Below, piece after piece: positions 17,790 through 26,690 of a stretch of DNA of 64,000 nucleotides; positions within the stretch are counted from its first letter, which is position 1; every line of letters starts with the position of its first letter. Made by a program: the position numbers and the translations under genes. The DNA is from Microbacterium helvum (lineage in GTDB: Bacteria > Actinomycetota > Actinomycetes > Actinomycetales > Microbacteriaceae), in contig NZ_JACXZS010000007.1 of NCBI RefSeq assembly GCF_014779795.1, positions 211,248 through 275,247 on the forward strand. The letters run 5' to 3'. The notes under the pieces are model-generated. The model did not search any database. It worked only from the letters and a program-made list of their open reading frames with translations, and had not been told where the DNA came from.

Positions 17790-17808
17790 GCCCCGGTTGC
17801 GGAAGCGA

Positions 17809-17842
17809 GGGATGCCGCCACCCGGCCGGGTGGCGGCATCCC
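17809..17842. terminator. Palindromic terminator between convergent ATPase and MFS genes
   Basis: A 34-bp perfect palindrome (17-bp arms 17809-17825 and 17826-17842) carrying GGATGCCG/CGGCATCC. It lies in the 61-nt gap between convergent genes, so it can serve both strands. Confidence 0.85.
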
Positions 17843-17850
17843 CTGGTTCC

Positions 17851-19065
17851 TCAGGCCACGGCGGGCAGCACCGGCGCCGTCCGACGGGCCAGCAGGGCGG
17901 TCGCTGCGCCGAGGACGACGGCGACGACCGAGACCCAGATCAGCACCCGGAAGTCGACGACCGCCAGCAGACCTGCGCCGAGCACCGACGCGAGCGTCTG
18001 CGGCAGGTTGATGACGACGTTGCCGGCGGCTCCGGTGCGGCCCTGCAGCGCGTCGGGCGTGAGACGCTGGCGCAGCGTCGCGAAGGCGACCACGGTCGGC
18101 GGGATTCCGAGCCCCAGCACGAACATGCCGATGCCGCCGGCGATCACCGAGCCGAAGGCGAACGGCACACTGCCTGCCGCGACCAGCAGCAGACCGAGCG
18201 CGGCGGTGCGCCCTTCGCCCCAGCGCGTCACGAGAGTGGCCGACAGCAGGCCGCCGATCACGGCGCCCGCTCCCTGGATCGGCACCAGGACGCCGATCGC
18301 GGCAGGGTCGGCCTGCATCGCGTCCAGTGCCGGGAAGACCACGATGTTGAGCAGCCCGGTGGCGCCGAAGCCGATCGCCACCGCGATCGTGACCACGCGC
18401 AGGCTCTGCGGCGCGAACAGCTGCTCGAATCCGGCCGCCAGCTCGCGGAAGTATCCGCGCCCGGGCTCGCGCTCGGGCTTCGCCGCCCCGACCGGCAGTC
18501 CGGCGACGACGACCGCAGCGACGGCGAAGCATGCCGCCGTCAGCACGATGACCGCCGGAGCGCCGAGCCACACGTACAGGGCGGTGCCGATGAGGGGCGA
18601 CACCAGTCGCAGGGCGTTGTCGATCGTCGACAGCATGCCGTTGCCCGAGGCCAGCTGGTCGTCGCGCAGCATCGCCCGGATGATGCCGGACTGCGCAGAG
18701 GCGGTCACATACCCGGCCGCACTGTAGATGACGACCACCGCGTAGACGAGCCACAGCTGACCCGGACCCGACACGAGCAGCAGTGTCAGCAGCACCGGCA
18801 CCAGCGTGGCATTGTTGATCACGAGCAGCCGGCGGCGCGGCATCCGGTCGGCCATCATGCCGATGAACGGCGCGAGGATCGCGGGAACCCCGAGCGCGAC
18901 GAACACGAACCCGGCCGCGACGTCCGACCCGGTGAGCTCTTTCACCCACACGGCGATCATGAGGTACAGCGCACTGTCGCCGAGGTTCGTGGCCACCCAG
19001 GCGCCGGCCAGCCGCGGGAACCCGGGGGCCGACCACGCGACCGGAAGACGGAGTCGGCCGGTCAT
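17851..19065 (-). CDS. MFS transporter
   Basis: A 404-aa transporter with about twelve membrane segments. The N-terminus (GAWVATNLGDSALYLMIAVW) and the loop FIGMMADRMPRRRLLVI match the MFS_3-type drug or siderophore exporters. Its ATG overlaps the stop of the upstream ArsR-like gene by 4 nt, so the two form a repressor-exporter operon. The substrate is unknown; the repressor's ligand would presumably be the exported compound. Confidence 0.85.
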   Translation of the reverse strand: MTGRLRLPVAWSAPGFPRLAGAWVATNLGDSALYLMIAVWVKELTGSDVAAGFVFVALGVPAILAPFIGMMADRMPRRRLLVINNATLVPVLLTLLLVSGPGQLWLVYAVVVIYSAAGYVTASAQSGIIRAMLRDDQLASGNGMLSTIDNALRLVSPLIGTALYVWLGAPAVIVLTAACFAVAAVVVAGLPVGAAKPEREPGRGYFRELAAGFEQLFAPQSLRVVTIAVAIGFGATGLLNIVVFPALDAMQADPAAIGVLVPIQGAGAVIGGLLSATLVTRWGEGRTAALGLLLVAAGSVPFAFGSVIAGGIGMFVLGLGIPPTVVAFATLRQRLTPDALQGRTGAAGNVVINLPQTLASVLGAGLLAVVDFRVLIWVSVVAVVLGAATALLARRTAPVLPAVA

Positions 19066-19655
19066 CGGTCACGCTCCTCGTTCGCGTCACCCAGGGGCTC
19101 AGGGTTGACCACCGCGAAGAACTTCGAGAACCTCGCTCCCTCCGGACGCTTCGACGGGTCGGCGTGCCGGCCGGCGAACCGATCGGTGAGGTCCTGCACG
19201 TCACGGCTCAGCTGTGCCAGCTCTTCGGCGGTCGCCCAGAACGAGGAGCGCGTGAACGTCGTCGCCTGCACCCATTCGTCGCTCTCACGGTCGATGCGCG
19301 AGAACCAGTCCATCGCGCGCAGGAACTCCGACTCCAGACCGACCGACGCGACCGCCTGCACGGCGTGCAGCGACCCGGCGACGTCGGGATCAGGGCGCAT
19401 GTCGAAGTCCGCCGAACGCACCCGCCACGGCTTCTCGCGTCCGCGGCGCTCCGCCCGCTCGATGTACCCGTACTTCTCCAGCGTGCGCAGGTGGAACGAG
19501 CAGCTCGCCGGCGACTCCCCCAGCGCTTCGGCGCACTCGGTGGCGGTCGCCTCGGTCACATCGCTCAGGTAGTCGAGCAGCGCGATTCGGACGGGATGCG
19601 CGAGGGCACGGATCCGCTCCGGATCGGTGATCCGCTCACGTCGTTCAGCTGTCAT
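19062..19655 (-). CDS. ArsR-like winged-helix regulator of the MFS exporter
   Basis: A 197-aa regulator with an N-terminal winged helix (RIRALAHPVRIALLDYLS, then ECAEALGESPASCSFHLRTL). The C-terminal half is helical and of unknown ligand specificity. It has no cysteine cluster of the metal-sensing kind. The ATG at 19655 is chosen over an upstream in-frame start because TAATCT ends 7 nt before it, a leaderless arrangement. A near-perfect 30-bp palindrome covers the expected -35 region, so it is probably autoregulated. Confidence 0.85.
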   Translation of the reverse strand: MTAERRERITDPERIRALAHPVRIALLDYLSDVTEATATECAEALGESPASCSFHLRTLEKYGYIERAERRGREKPWRVRSADFDMRPDPDVAGSLHAVQAVASVGLESEFLRAMDWFSRIDRESDEWVQATTFTRSSFWATAEELAQLSRDVQDLTDRFAGRHADPSKRPEGARFSKFFAVVNPEPLGDANEERDR

Positions 19656-19662
19656 GCCGACC

Positions 19663-19668
19663 AGATTA
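19663..19668 (-). promoter_or_regulatory. Leaderless -10 box for the ArsR-like gene
   Basis: On the minus strand TAATCT ends 7 nt before the ATG at 19655. The operator-like palindrome begins 4 bp farther upstream. Confidence 0.5.
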
Positions 19669-19672
19669 GATT

Positions 19673-19702
19673 CTAAAGAAGTCTTTCGCAAGAGTTCTTT
19701 AG
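19673..19702. promoter_or_regulatory. Palindromic operator upstream of the ArsR/MFS pair
   Basis: Two 13-nt arms (19673-19685 and 19690-19702), beginning CTAAAGAA and ending TTCTTTAG, match at 12 of 13 positions around a 4-nt spacer. The site is AT-rich in a GC-rich region and lies between the -10 and -35 positions of the regulator's promoter. Confidence 0.7.
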
Positions 19703-19716
19703 GATTGTGTGCACGC

Positions 19717-19756
19717 GAAGGGATGCCGCCAGCCGGCCGGGTGGCGGCATCCCTTC
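19717..19756. terminator. Terminator after the beta-helix glucanase
   Basis: A 15-bp perfect stem (19717-19731 with 19742-19756) around a GC-rich loop, again containing GGATGCCG/CGGCATCC. It lies 20 nt beyond the stop of the minus-strand glucanase. Confidence 0.8.
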
Positions 19757-19775
19757 ACTCCTCACACGACGCGGA

Positions 19776-21809
19776 TCACGGCCACGGCGACGGGGCCGGC
19801 GGTGCGACCACAGGCGGACGGTCGTCGCACGTGATGGTGTTGGGCAGCTCCCACGACGCCATCCACGGACCGGTCGTCCCCCCGCCGTCGTTGCCGCCGA
19901 GGTCTGCCACCGAGAACTCCGAGCCGGTGGGCGGGAACCCGAACGAGCCGCAGTTGTTGATGCCGACGGCGCCGACACCCCGGGCGTCCACGTTCTGGAA
20001 AGACGCCCCGCCCTTGACTCGGGCGCTCAGCACCGATGTCCCGGCGCCATCGACCCGCACGTCGGCGAACGACACGTCGGTCATCGAGTAGAGGTCCTTC
20101 ACGCCCCACTCCGAGACCAGCATGATCGCGTTGTACGTGCTGTCGAGGTAGTGGTCGCCGGTCACGTGGATGCCTGAGATCGATCCTTCGAGGGCGTACA
20201 CCCACAGCGAGCCGAGCCCGATGTTCCAGTTGAGCTCACGGGTGCCCGCGCGCACGGTCGTGTTGTCGCGGAACGTCAGCGCGCCCGCGAACGGGTGTGC
20301 CCCGAACCGCGATCCGGCGTGCAGCGCACTCCCTTCGCGGATCGTGTCGGCCACGAGGTTGCCCGCCACGGCGTTGTCGGTGCCGCCGTAGACGGCGATG
20401 CCGTTGGCGAGGTTCGGCGTCTGCACGGTGTTGCGCTCGAACGTGTTGCGCGCGTTCGTGAGCGTCGTGCCGCCCTTCGCCTCTGCCCACATCGCGAGAC
20501 CGTCGTCGCCCGAATTGCGCACGAAGTTATGGCGCGCGACCGAGTCGGTGACGCCGATGTGGAAGTTCAGCGCGTCGGCGATCTGGTCGACGATGATGTT
20601 GCGCTCGACGGTGACGTTCGACATCGGCCCGTCGAACCACATCCCCACCTTGGTGTGCTGGATGTACAGGTCTGAGAACGACGAGTCGTGGAAGGCACCG
20701 CCGATCGCGTTGACCTGGTCGGTGTCGATGCGCTCGCGCACATCGCCCACGATCGAGAAGCCCGACAGATGGACGTCCGAGCTGCCGCCCTCGGCGGCAT
20801 CCTTCCCGTAGAAGCCGACGCCGGTGTGCGTCGAGCCGTCCGCGGCCGGCTCGGCGAGCGCGACCTCGGAGCCGAACACCTTCGTGTACCAGTTGCCCGC
20901 GCCCTGGATCGTGACGCTGTCGACGACGATGTGTCGCTCGACCCGGAACTCGCCCTGCGGCAGGTAGACGACCTTGCCGCTGCGCTGCGCGACGGCGATC
21001 GCCGCATCGAACGCGTCGGCGGAATCGCGGCGCCCCGTCGGGTCGGCGCCGAAGTCGACGACGTTCACCGCCTTCTTCAGGACGACGGGCTTGCCGACCA
21101 GCTCGGTGTCGACGAGGTCGATGACGGTCCACGGCACGTCCGGCGCCGCCGTCAGCCGCACCTTGTCGCCCGCCTTATACGTCTTGTGCAGCAGCAGTCG
21201 CTGCTCGTCGTAGAACTTCATGGGCCGGAACGGCGCGGACGGCTCGAAGGCCGGCGGCGTCGCCGCGGGCACACACGCGCATTCGGCGAGCCACCAGTCG
21301 GGGTGCAGCAGCCCCGCGTCCGGGTCGTTCGTGAAGGGGTACTGGTTGTAGAGATACGAGTACTGCGAGGTCAGCTGCATCGTGGTCGCGTGCGGACCCG
21401 CCTGCACGGTGAGCGGTGCCGTCAGCCCGCCGCCGTCGGGCGCGTCGGGGATGCTGTAGCGCACCGTCAGCGCGTTGGCCGCGGCGGGCAGCGTGAACTC
21501 GACATACTGCCCCGGCGTCAGGCGGACCGCAGACCGGCCCGATGCCTCGGCCTCGATCGTGTACGCCTCGCGGCCCGGCCCGATCACCGTGCCGTTCGTG
21601 ACGGCATTCTCGGCCTCCTGCTCCAGGAACGCGACGTCGGCTCCGCGTCCGGCGACGAGCGCCGGGTCCAGCGCGGCTCGCGTGACGACCGGAGCGGGCA
21701 TGTTCCAGCCCGGAGGGGCCGCGACGGCGGTCTGGGTCGTCACCGCCATGCCGACGGTGAGGGATGCCGCGGCCACAGCCGCGACGAGGGTACGGGGTCG
21801 TGTCGTCAT
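19776..21809 (-). CDS. Secreted beta-helix glycoside hydrolase, GH87-like (alpha-1,3-glucanase type)
   Basis: A 677-aa exported protein. Residues 1-31 form a signal peptide (RPRTLVAAVAAASLTVGMAV, cleavage near TAVAA). A beta-sandwich, carbohydrate-binding-like region follows (about 60-165), then a right-handed beta-helix from VNVVDFGADPTGRRDSADAF (248) onward. The pair Asp435-Asp436 in NSGDDGLAMW resembles the catalytic region of GH87 alpha-1,3-glucanases. Such enzymes cut alpha-1,3-glucan of fungal walls or dental-type polymers. GH87 is my best reading; another pectate-lyase-fold glycosidase is possible. It is transcribed alone behind a promoter at 21854-21883. Confidence 0.75.
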   Translation of the reverse strand: MTTRPRTLVAAVAAASLTVGMAVTTQTAVAAPPGWNMPAPVVTRAALDPALVAGRGADVAFLEQEAENAVTNGTVIGPGREAYTIEAEASGRSAVRLTPGQYVEFTLPAAANALTVRYSIPDAPDGGGLTAPLTVQAGPHATTMQLTSQYSYLYNQYPFTNDPDAGLLHPDWWLAECACVPAATPPAFEPSAPFRPMKFYDEQRLLLHKTYKAGDKVRLTAAPDVPWTVIDLVDTELVGKPVVLKKAVNVVDFGADPTGRRDSADAFDAAIAVAQRSGKVVYLPQGEFRVERHIVVDSVTIQGAGNWYTKVFGSEVALAEPAADGSTHTGVGFYGKDAAEGGSSDVHLSGFSIVGDVRERIDTDQVNAIGGAFHDSSFSDLYIQHTKVGMWFDGPMSNVTVERNIIVDQIADALNFHIGVTDSVARHNFVRNSGDDGLAMWAEAKGGTTLTNARNTFERNTVQTPNLANGIAVYGGTDNAVAGNLVADTIREGSALHAGSRFGAHPFAGALTFRDNTTVRAGTRELNWNIGLGSLWVYALEGSISGIHVTGDHYLDSTYNAIMLVSEWGVKDLYSMTDVSFADVRVDGAGTSVLSARVKGGASFQNVDARGVGAVGINNCGSFGFPPTGSEFSVADLGGNDGGGTTGPWMASWELPNTITCDDRPPVVAPPAPSPWP

Positions 21810-21853
21810 CGACTCGCTTCATCCGGGGCGGGCCTCGATGCCCGTTCGCGCCC

Positions 21854-21883
21854 AATCTAGAGGCGAGACGCGAGACTTCTCAA
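21854..21883 (-). promoter_or_regulatory. Candidate promoter of the GH87-like gene
   Basis: On the minus strand, TTGAGA (21883-21878) and TAGATT (21859-21854) are 18 nt apart, giving a leader of about 38 nt before the ATG at 21809. Confidence 0.45.
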
Positions 21884-21975
21884 GCGATTGTCAGAGTATT
21901 GCGTGAATCTGCGGCATCTTTGCGTAAATTGCGCCCGCTTGCGCTGTCGTGGCATCCCTCCGCCACCCTCGCCGA

Positions 21976-22056
21976 TCCGAATATCGGACTTTCCCCGACT
22001 TTCCGGACCCACAGCGCCGAATCCTCCGGAAACTGCGCGATTCTCCGATATTCGGA
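21976..22056. promoter_or_regulatory. 81-bp nested dyad upstream of the GH87-like gene
   Basis: The 398-nt gap between the hemA stop and the glucanase start contains an outer pair of exact reverse complements, TCCGAATATCGGA (21976-21988) and TCCGATATTCGGA (22044-22056). An inner pair, TTTCCGGA (22000-22007) and TCCGGAAA (22025-22032), shares the same centre (22016). Each outer arm is itself a near-palindrome. The remainder of the gap holds TTTGCGTAAA-like repeats (about 21899-21935) and no gene that I can support. It looks like a compound operator; a structured RNA is the alternative. Confidence 0.6.
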
Positions 22057-22207
22057 GCGGCACAGGAAGGGGAATGGATGCCGTCACGCCGCGGCCGACC
22101 CACGACCCGCGCGCGGCGACCGCACGCTGCAGCAGCCACACCGCAGCCCGGGCCGGCAGCATCCCATGCCGCGGCGGCCGCACCGCGTCGGCCCGTCGTC
22201 GGCGGAA

Positions 22208-23461
22208 TTACGCGGTGGCCCAGAGCTCGTCGTCGTCGTCGATCGCCGCGTTCGGGGCGTCGATCGACAGGCCGTGCAGCAGCTCCAGCGCGCCGTGGAC
22301 GTCGTCCAGGCGACCCTCGACGGCGAGCTCGCGCATGCGCACCGACGGCTTGTGCAGCAGCACTCCCGCCAGATGCCGGAGCGCCGCCTCGACATCATCG
22401 CCGGCTCCGCGCGCACGGGCACGGGCGATCTCGTCGTCGACGACCCTCAGCACCTCGCCGCGCAGCGCGGTGATCGCGGGGCCCACCTCACGGTCGGCCG
22501 CGAACTCGGTCGCGGCGTCGCCCACGATCGCGCGGGCGTCGGCGTGGGCGCTGAACTCCTCGAGCGGGGCGTGCAACCGGATCGTCTCCAGGTCGAGCAG
22601 CTCGACACCGCCGACCTCGCCGACGGCGGGGTCGACGTTGCGCGGCAGACCGAGGTCGATGACGAGCACGCGCCGGCCGGGGACGAAGGCGTCGGCGTGC
22701 ACGACCGCGTCGGCCGTGCAGGTGATGACGACGTCGGCCTGAGCGGCCGCGGCGGCGAAGTCGGTCACCGGCAGCAGACCGCGCTGCACGGCGAAGCCCT
22801 CGGCACGGCCGGAGGGCGAGAAGACGTGGATGTCGCCGGCACCGCGAGCACGCAGCGCGTCGACGGTGCGGGCGGCATAGCGACCGGTGCCGACCAGGAC
22901 GATGCGCGCGGCCGACCAGTCGGCGACGCGGCTCGAGGCGAGCTCCAGCGCGAGGCGCACGAGCGAACGGTGCGCGCCGCGCAGCTGAGTGCGGTTGCGC
23001 ACGCCGCGGCTCGTGTGCGTGGCCTTCTGGAACAGCCGCTCCAGCTCGCCGCTGGTCAGCCCGTCCGCGCGGGCCGCATCCAGGGCCCGGCGCACCTGAC
23101 CCGAGATCTCGTCCTCACCGACGACGACGGACTCCAGACCGCTCGTGACGGCGAAGAGGTGCGCGGCCGCCGCTGCCCCCTGGTGCACGGCGACGGATGC
23201 GCGGAGCAGGTCGGGGTTCACGTCGGAGGCCTCGGCCATCGCCTCGACGACGGACTCGACCGCGACGGCCTCGCCACCGGTGAGCGGCTCGTCGATGTCG
23301 AGGTAGGCCTCGAAGCGGCTGCACGTGGCGAGCACGACGGCACCCGAGACGAACAGCTCGCGCTCGACGAGCGCACGCGTCGCGGTGGGCGCCCCCACCG
23401 AGAGACGCTCCAGGATGTCGAGGCTCGCGTTCCGATGGTTCGCGGTCAGACAGAGGAGCAC
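22208..23461 (-). CDS. hemA: Glutamyl-tRNA reductase
   Basis: A 417-aa enzyme reducing glutamyl-tRNA(Glu) to glutamate-1-semialdehyde with NADPH, the committed step of haem synthesis by the C5 route. The catalytic cysteine is Cys47 in ATCSRFEAY, followed by GEDEISGQVRRAL and the Rossmann segment VLVGTGRYAARTVDALRARG. The GTG at 23461 is preferred because TAAGAT ends 7 nt before it and the protein then begins at the family's usual position. It is divergent from hemE with only 17 nt between the start codons. Confidence 0.93.
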   Translation of the reverse strand: MLLCLTANHRNASLDILERLSVGAPTATRALVERELFVSGAVVLATCSRFEAYLDIDEPLTGGEAVAVESVVEAMAEASDVNPDLLRASVAVHQGAAAAAHLFAVTSGLESVVVGEDEISGQVRRALDAARADGLTSGELERLFQKATHTSRGVRNRTQLRGAHRSLVRLALELASSRVADWSAARIVLVGTGRYAARTVDALRARGAGDIHVFSPSGRAEGFAVQRGLLPVTDFAAAAAQADVVITCTADAVVHADAFVPGRRVLVIDLGLPRNVDPAVGEVGGVELLDLETIRLHAPLEEFSAHADARAIVGDAATEFAADREVGPAITALRGEVLRVVDDEIARARARGAGDDVEAALRHLAGVLLHKPSVRMRELAVEGRLDDVHGALELLHGLSIDAPNAAIDDDDELWATA

Positions 23462-23466
23462 GTGCC

Positions 23467-23474
23467 TAATCTTA
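23467..23474. promoter_or_regulatory. Overlapping divergent leaderless promoters, hemA/hemE
   Basis: TAATCT (23467-23472, plus strand) ends 6 nt before the hemE GTG. TAAGAT (23474-23469, minus strand) ends 7 nt before the hemA GTG. The two -10 boxes share four base pairs, so one 8-bp element appears to start both transcripts. Confidence 0.6.
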
Positions 23475-23478
23475 ACGT

Positions 23479-24537
23479 GTGACGTTGCATGACTCTCACC
23501 CTTCCGTCGTTCAGAGAAACGATCCCCCCGCGCTGATACGCGCACTGCGCGGTGATCGGCCGGCCACGACGCCGGTCTGGTTCATGCGGCAGGCCGGGCG
23601 TTCTCTGCCGGAGTACCGAGAGCTGCGCGTGGGCACCGACATGCTGGACGCGTGCCTGAACCCCGAGCTGGCCAGTGAGATCACGCTGCAGCCGGTGCGC
23701 CGTCACGGCGTGGACGCGGGCATCTTCTTCAGCGACATCGTGATCCCGGTGCGCCTGTCGGGCGTCGACGTCCGCATCGTCGCAGGACGCGGTCCCGTGC
23801 TCGACGACCCGGTCCGCACCGCCGCCGACGTCGCCGCGCTGCCGCCGCTCGACCCGGCGGCCCTCGCGCCGATCCGCGAGGCCGTCGCTCTCACCGTGGC
23901 GCAGCTCGGCGCCACTCCGCTCATCGGCTTCGCGGGCGCCCCCTACACGCTCGCCTCCTACCTCGTCGAGGGCGGCCCCTCGAAGGAGCAGCTCAAGACC
24001 CGCGCGCTCATGCACTCCGATCCCGAGACGTGGACCGCGCTGCTGACGTGGTGCGCGGGCATCACCGGCGCCTTCCTCGCCGCCCAGATCGAGGCGGGCG
24101 CGTCGGCGGGCCAGCTGTTCGACTCGTGGGCAGGCTCGCTCAGCCTGGCCGACTACACCGCACATGTGGCGCCGTTCTCGACGCTCGCGCTCGACGCCGT
24201 GCGAGAGCTCGACGTGCCGCTCATCCACTTCGGCGTCGGCACCGGCGAGCTGCTCGCGGCGATGCGCGACGTCGGCGTCGACGCGGTCGGCGTCGACTGG
24301 CGCCTGCCGCTAGACGAAGCCGTGCGCCGTGTGGGACCCGACGTCACCGTGCAGGGCAACATCGATCCCGCGCTGCTGCGCGCGCCGTGGCCGGTGCTCG
24401 AAGCTCACCTCGTCGACGTGCTGCGGCGCGGTCAGGCTGCGCGAGCGCACGTGCTGAACCTCGGCCATGGCGTGCCGCCCGACACCGACCCGACCGTCCT
24501 CACCCGCATCGTGGAGTTCGTGCACGCGCATGCCTGA
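23479..24537 (+). CDS. hemE: Uroporphyrinogen decarboxylase
   Basis: A 352-aa cytosolic enzyme that decarboxylates uroporphyrinogen III to coproporphyrinogen III. The substrate-binding N-terminal motif [19 protein letters not shown] is intact and the [16 protein letters not shown] motif follows. Length is normal for the family. The GTG at 23479 is 6 nt from a -10 box. It leads a tightly packed cluster: hemY overlaps its end by 8 nt. The gene that makes its substrate, hemD, is not in this cluster. Confidence 0.95.
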   Translation: MTLHDSHPSVVQRNDPPALIRALRGDRPATTPVWFMRQAGRSLPEYRELRVGTDMLDACLNPELASEITLQPVRRHGVDAGIFFSDIVIPVRLSGVDVRIVAGRGPVLDDPVRTAADVAALPPLDPAALAPIREAVALTVAQLGATPLIGFAGAPYTLASYLVEGGPSKEQLKTRALMHSDPETWTALLTWCAGITGAFLAAQIEAGASAGQLFDSWAGSLSLADYTAHVAPFSTLALDAVRELDVPLIHFGVGTGELLAAMRDVGVDAVGVDWRLPLDEAVRRVGPDVTVQGNIDPALLRAPWPVLEAHLVDVLRRGQAARAHVLNLGHGVPPDTDPTVLTRIVEFVHAHA

Positions 24538-25786
24538 CCACTCCGGCCGCTTCTCGATCGTCGGCGGCGGCGTGGGCGGCCTCGTCGTGGCTCGTCGACT
24601 GGCGGCATCGGGCGCCGAGGTGACGGTGTTCGAGGCATCCGATCGTCTCGGCGGCACCGTCGCCCGTCACGAGGTCGCCGGGATCGGACTGGATGCCGCC
24701 GCCGAGAGCTTCGCCGTCCGCGGCGGCGTCGTGGCGGCCCTGCTCGAGGAGCTCGGCCTGCAGGACGACATCGTGGCGCCGGCGCCGGGACCGGCCTGGC
24801 TGCAGCCGATGTCGGGAGACCCGCTGCCGCTGCCGGCGACGGCGCTGTTGGGCATCCCCGCCGATCCGCTGGCGGACGACGTCGTGCGCGTCGTCGGCGG
24901 CACCGCGGCCGCGCGCGCCGTCGAACTCGACGCGCGCGCCGTCGAGGGCGTGCCGGGCACCCTCGGCGCGCTCGTGCGGGCGCGGTACGGCGACGCGGTG
25001 CTCGATCGCCTCGTCGCCCCCGTCGTCCACGGCGTGCACTCGCAGCACCCCGACGAGCTGCCCGTCGCCCGAGCCCACCCGGGTCTCGCCGACGCCGTGC
25101 GCGAAGCCGGTTCGCTGGGCGCCGCCGTCGCCCGGCTTCGCGCGGCCGCTCCCCCGGGCGCGGCTGTGGCGGGCATCCGCGGCGGCCTCCACCGGATCGT
25201 GCCGGCCCTCGCCGACGACCTCGCCCGACGGGGCGGGGACGTGCGGTTCAACGCGCACATCGACGACCTGTCGCGCCTGGACGGCACCGTGGTCGTCGCG
25301 GCGCCCGGAGTGGCCGCGCCCGCCCCGCCCGGTCGCCGCATCGACCTCATCACGCTCGTCGTCGAACAGGACGAACTGGATGCCGCCCCCCGCGGCACCG
25401 GCCTGCTCGTGGCCGCGGGCGCACCGCTGGGCGCCCGCGCGCTCACGCACGCCACGGCGAAATGGGAATGGCTGCGCCAAGCGGCCGGCGGGCGCCACGT
25501 GATCCGGCTCTCGTACGACCGGACGCCGTCCGACCCGGTGGCCGCGGCACGCGCCGATGCCGAGACGCTGCTGGGCGTCCGGCTGCCGACCGTGGTCGGC
25601 GCGGCGCACGTCTGGTGGATGCGGCCGGGTGCGGCCTCCATTCCTCCCCCGGGCGTGACGCTCGTCGGCGAGACGGTCGCGGGCTCGGGGCTCGCGGGCA
25701 TCGTGGCGCATGCCGAGCGGACGGCGTCGGACCTGCTCCGACCCCACCTGGTCGTTGAGCGAGCGGAGCGAGACGAAACGCAGTGA
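24530..25786 (+). CDS. hemY: HemY-type (copro)porphyrinogen oxidase
   Basis: A 418-aa FAD flavoprotein. The N-terminal dinucleotide fold [17 protein letters not shown] is followed by [14 protein letters not shown] and the C-terminal flavin segment [17 protein letters not shown]. In actinobacteria, HemY (also called CgoX) oxidises coproporphyrinogen III to coproporphyrin III, which fits the hemQ gene just downstream. It overlaps hemE by 8 nt. The last eleven or so codons are built from a dispersed intergenic repeat (from 25750), which gives the protein its charged tail and its stop codon. Confidence 0.88.
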   Translation: MPDHSGRFSIVGGGVGGLVVARRLAASGAEVTVFEASDRLGGTVARHEVAGIGLDAAAESFAVRGGVVAALLEELGLQDDIVAPAPGPAWLQPMSGDPLPLPATALLGIPADPLADDVVRVVGGTAAARAVELDARAVEGVPGTLGALVRARYGDAVLDRLVAPVVHGVHSQHPDELPVARAHPGLADAVREAGSLGAAVARLRAAAPPGAAVAGIRGGLHRIVPALADDLARRGGDVRFNAHIDDLSRLDGTVVVAAPGVAAPAPPGRRIDLITLVVEQDELDAAPRGTGLLVAAGAPLGARALTHATAKWEWLRQAAGGRHVIRLSYDRTPSDPVAAARADAETLLGVRLPTVVGAAHVWWMRPGAASIPPPGVTLVGETVAGSGLAGIVAHAERTASDLLRPHLVVERAERDETQ

Positions 25787-25888
25787 GCCGCCCGTCGGAC
25801 GCACCACGCGCGCGACTCGGCGAAGCGAGTTCTCGAGAGCGGCTCACCGCGTTTCGTCTTCGCTCGTTCCTCGCTCCGCTCAACGACC
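25750..25888. repeat. Pair of inverted dispersed repeats between hemY and hemQ
   Basis: GGTCGTTGAGCGAGCGGAGC begins at 25750 and its inverted, slightly longer relative occupies 25839-25888. The pair could form a large hairpin and may terminate transcription. The left arm lies inside the 3' end of hemY. A related repeat occurs at 55483-55512. Confidence 0.75.
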
Positions 25889-26006
25889 GGGATAGATAGA
25901 GGCCTCCGCGGGCCACGGGAGGGGTAAGCGCCCCGCGGTGCGACAGGGATGGATGCGGGCTCCCTGGGCGGGGAGCGCGCCCAGCCACGCGTGAAAAGAT
26001 GGAGGC

Positions 26007-26690
26007 ATGACGGACGCCCCGGCCCAGACCTCCCCTGACACCCTCGGCTACACCCTGTGGGCCGTGTTCCGGCGAGACCCTGCGCGTCCGGCGCCGGCAG
26101 GCGATCTGGCCGCCGCGGTGGCCGAGGTCGAGGCCTCGGGGGTCGTCGTGCGCGGGTTCTACGACGTATCGGGTCTGCGCGCCGACGCCGACCTGATGAT
26201 CTGGCTCGCCGGCGTGGGCGTCGCCCCCGAGGTGCTGCAGGCGGCGCTGCGGACGCTCCGCCGCGCCGAGCCGCTCGCGAGCCTGCTGCCGGTGTGGAAC
26301 GTCATGGGCGTGCACCGCGACGCCGAGTTCACCGCCAGCCACCTGCCCGCGTTCATGCGCGACAAGGACCCCGAGGCGTGGCTGACCGTCTACCCGTTCG
26401 TGCGCTCGTACGACTGGTACATCCTGCCCGACGACGAGCGCCGGCAGATGCTCGCCGACCACGGTCGCAAGGGCGCCGCTCACCGGTCGGTGCTGAGCAA
26501 CACCGTTGCGTCGTTCGCGCTCGGCGACTACGAGTGGATCCTCGCCCTGGAGGCCCCCGAGCTCGTCGACCTCGTCGACCTGATGCGCGACCTGCGCCAG
26601 ACCGAGGCCCGCCGCCACGTGCGCGAAGAGGTGCCGTTCTTCACCGGACGCCGTATCGGCCTCGACGAGATCGCCGAGGTGCTGGCGTGA
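26007..26690 (+). CDS. hemQ: Coproheme decarboxylase HemQ
   Basis: A 227-aa chlorite-dismutase-fold protein, also called ChdC. It converts coproheme to protoheme using peroxide, the last step of the coproporphyrin-dependent pathway. The catalytic tyrosine region LTVYPFVRSYDWYIL and the segment HGRKGAAHRSVLSNT are typical of the Gram-positive, non-dismutase group. The ATG at 26007 follows a GGAGG site. It is separated from hemY by the repeat pair and overlaps hemC by 4 nt (GTGA). Confidence 0.93.
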   Translation: MTDAPAQTSPDTLGYTLWAVFRRDPARPAPAGDLAAAVAEVEASGVVVRGFYDVSGLRADADLMIWLAGVGVAPEVLQAALRTLRRAEPLASLLPVWNVMGVHRDAEFTASHLPAFMRDKDPEAWLTVYPFVRSYDWYILPDDERRQMLADHGRKGAAHRSVLSNTVASFALGDYEWILALEAPELVDLVDLMRDLRQTEARRHVREEVPFFTGRRIGLDEIAEVLA

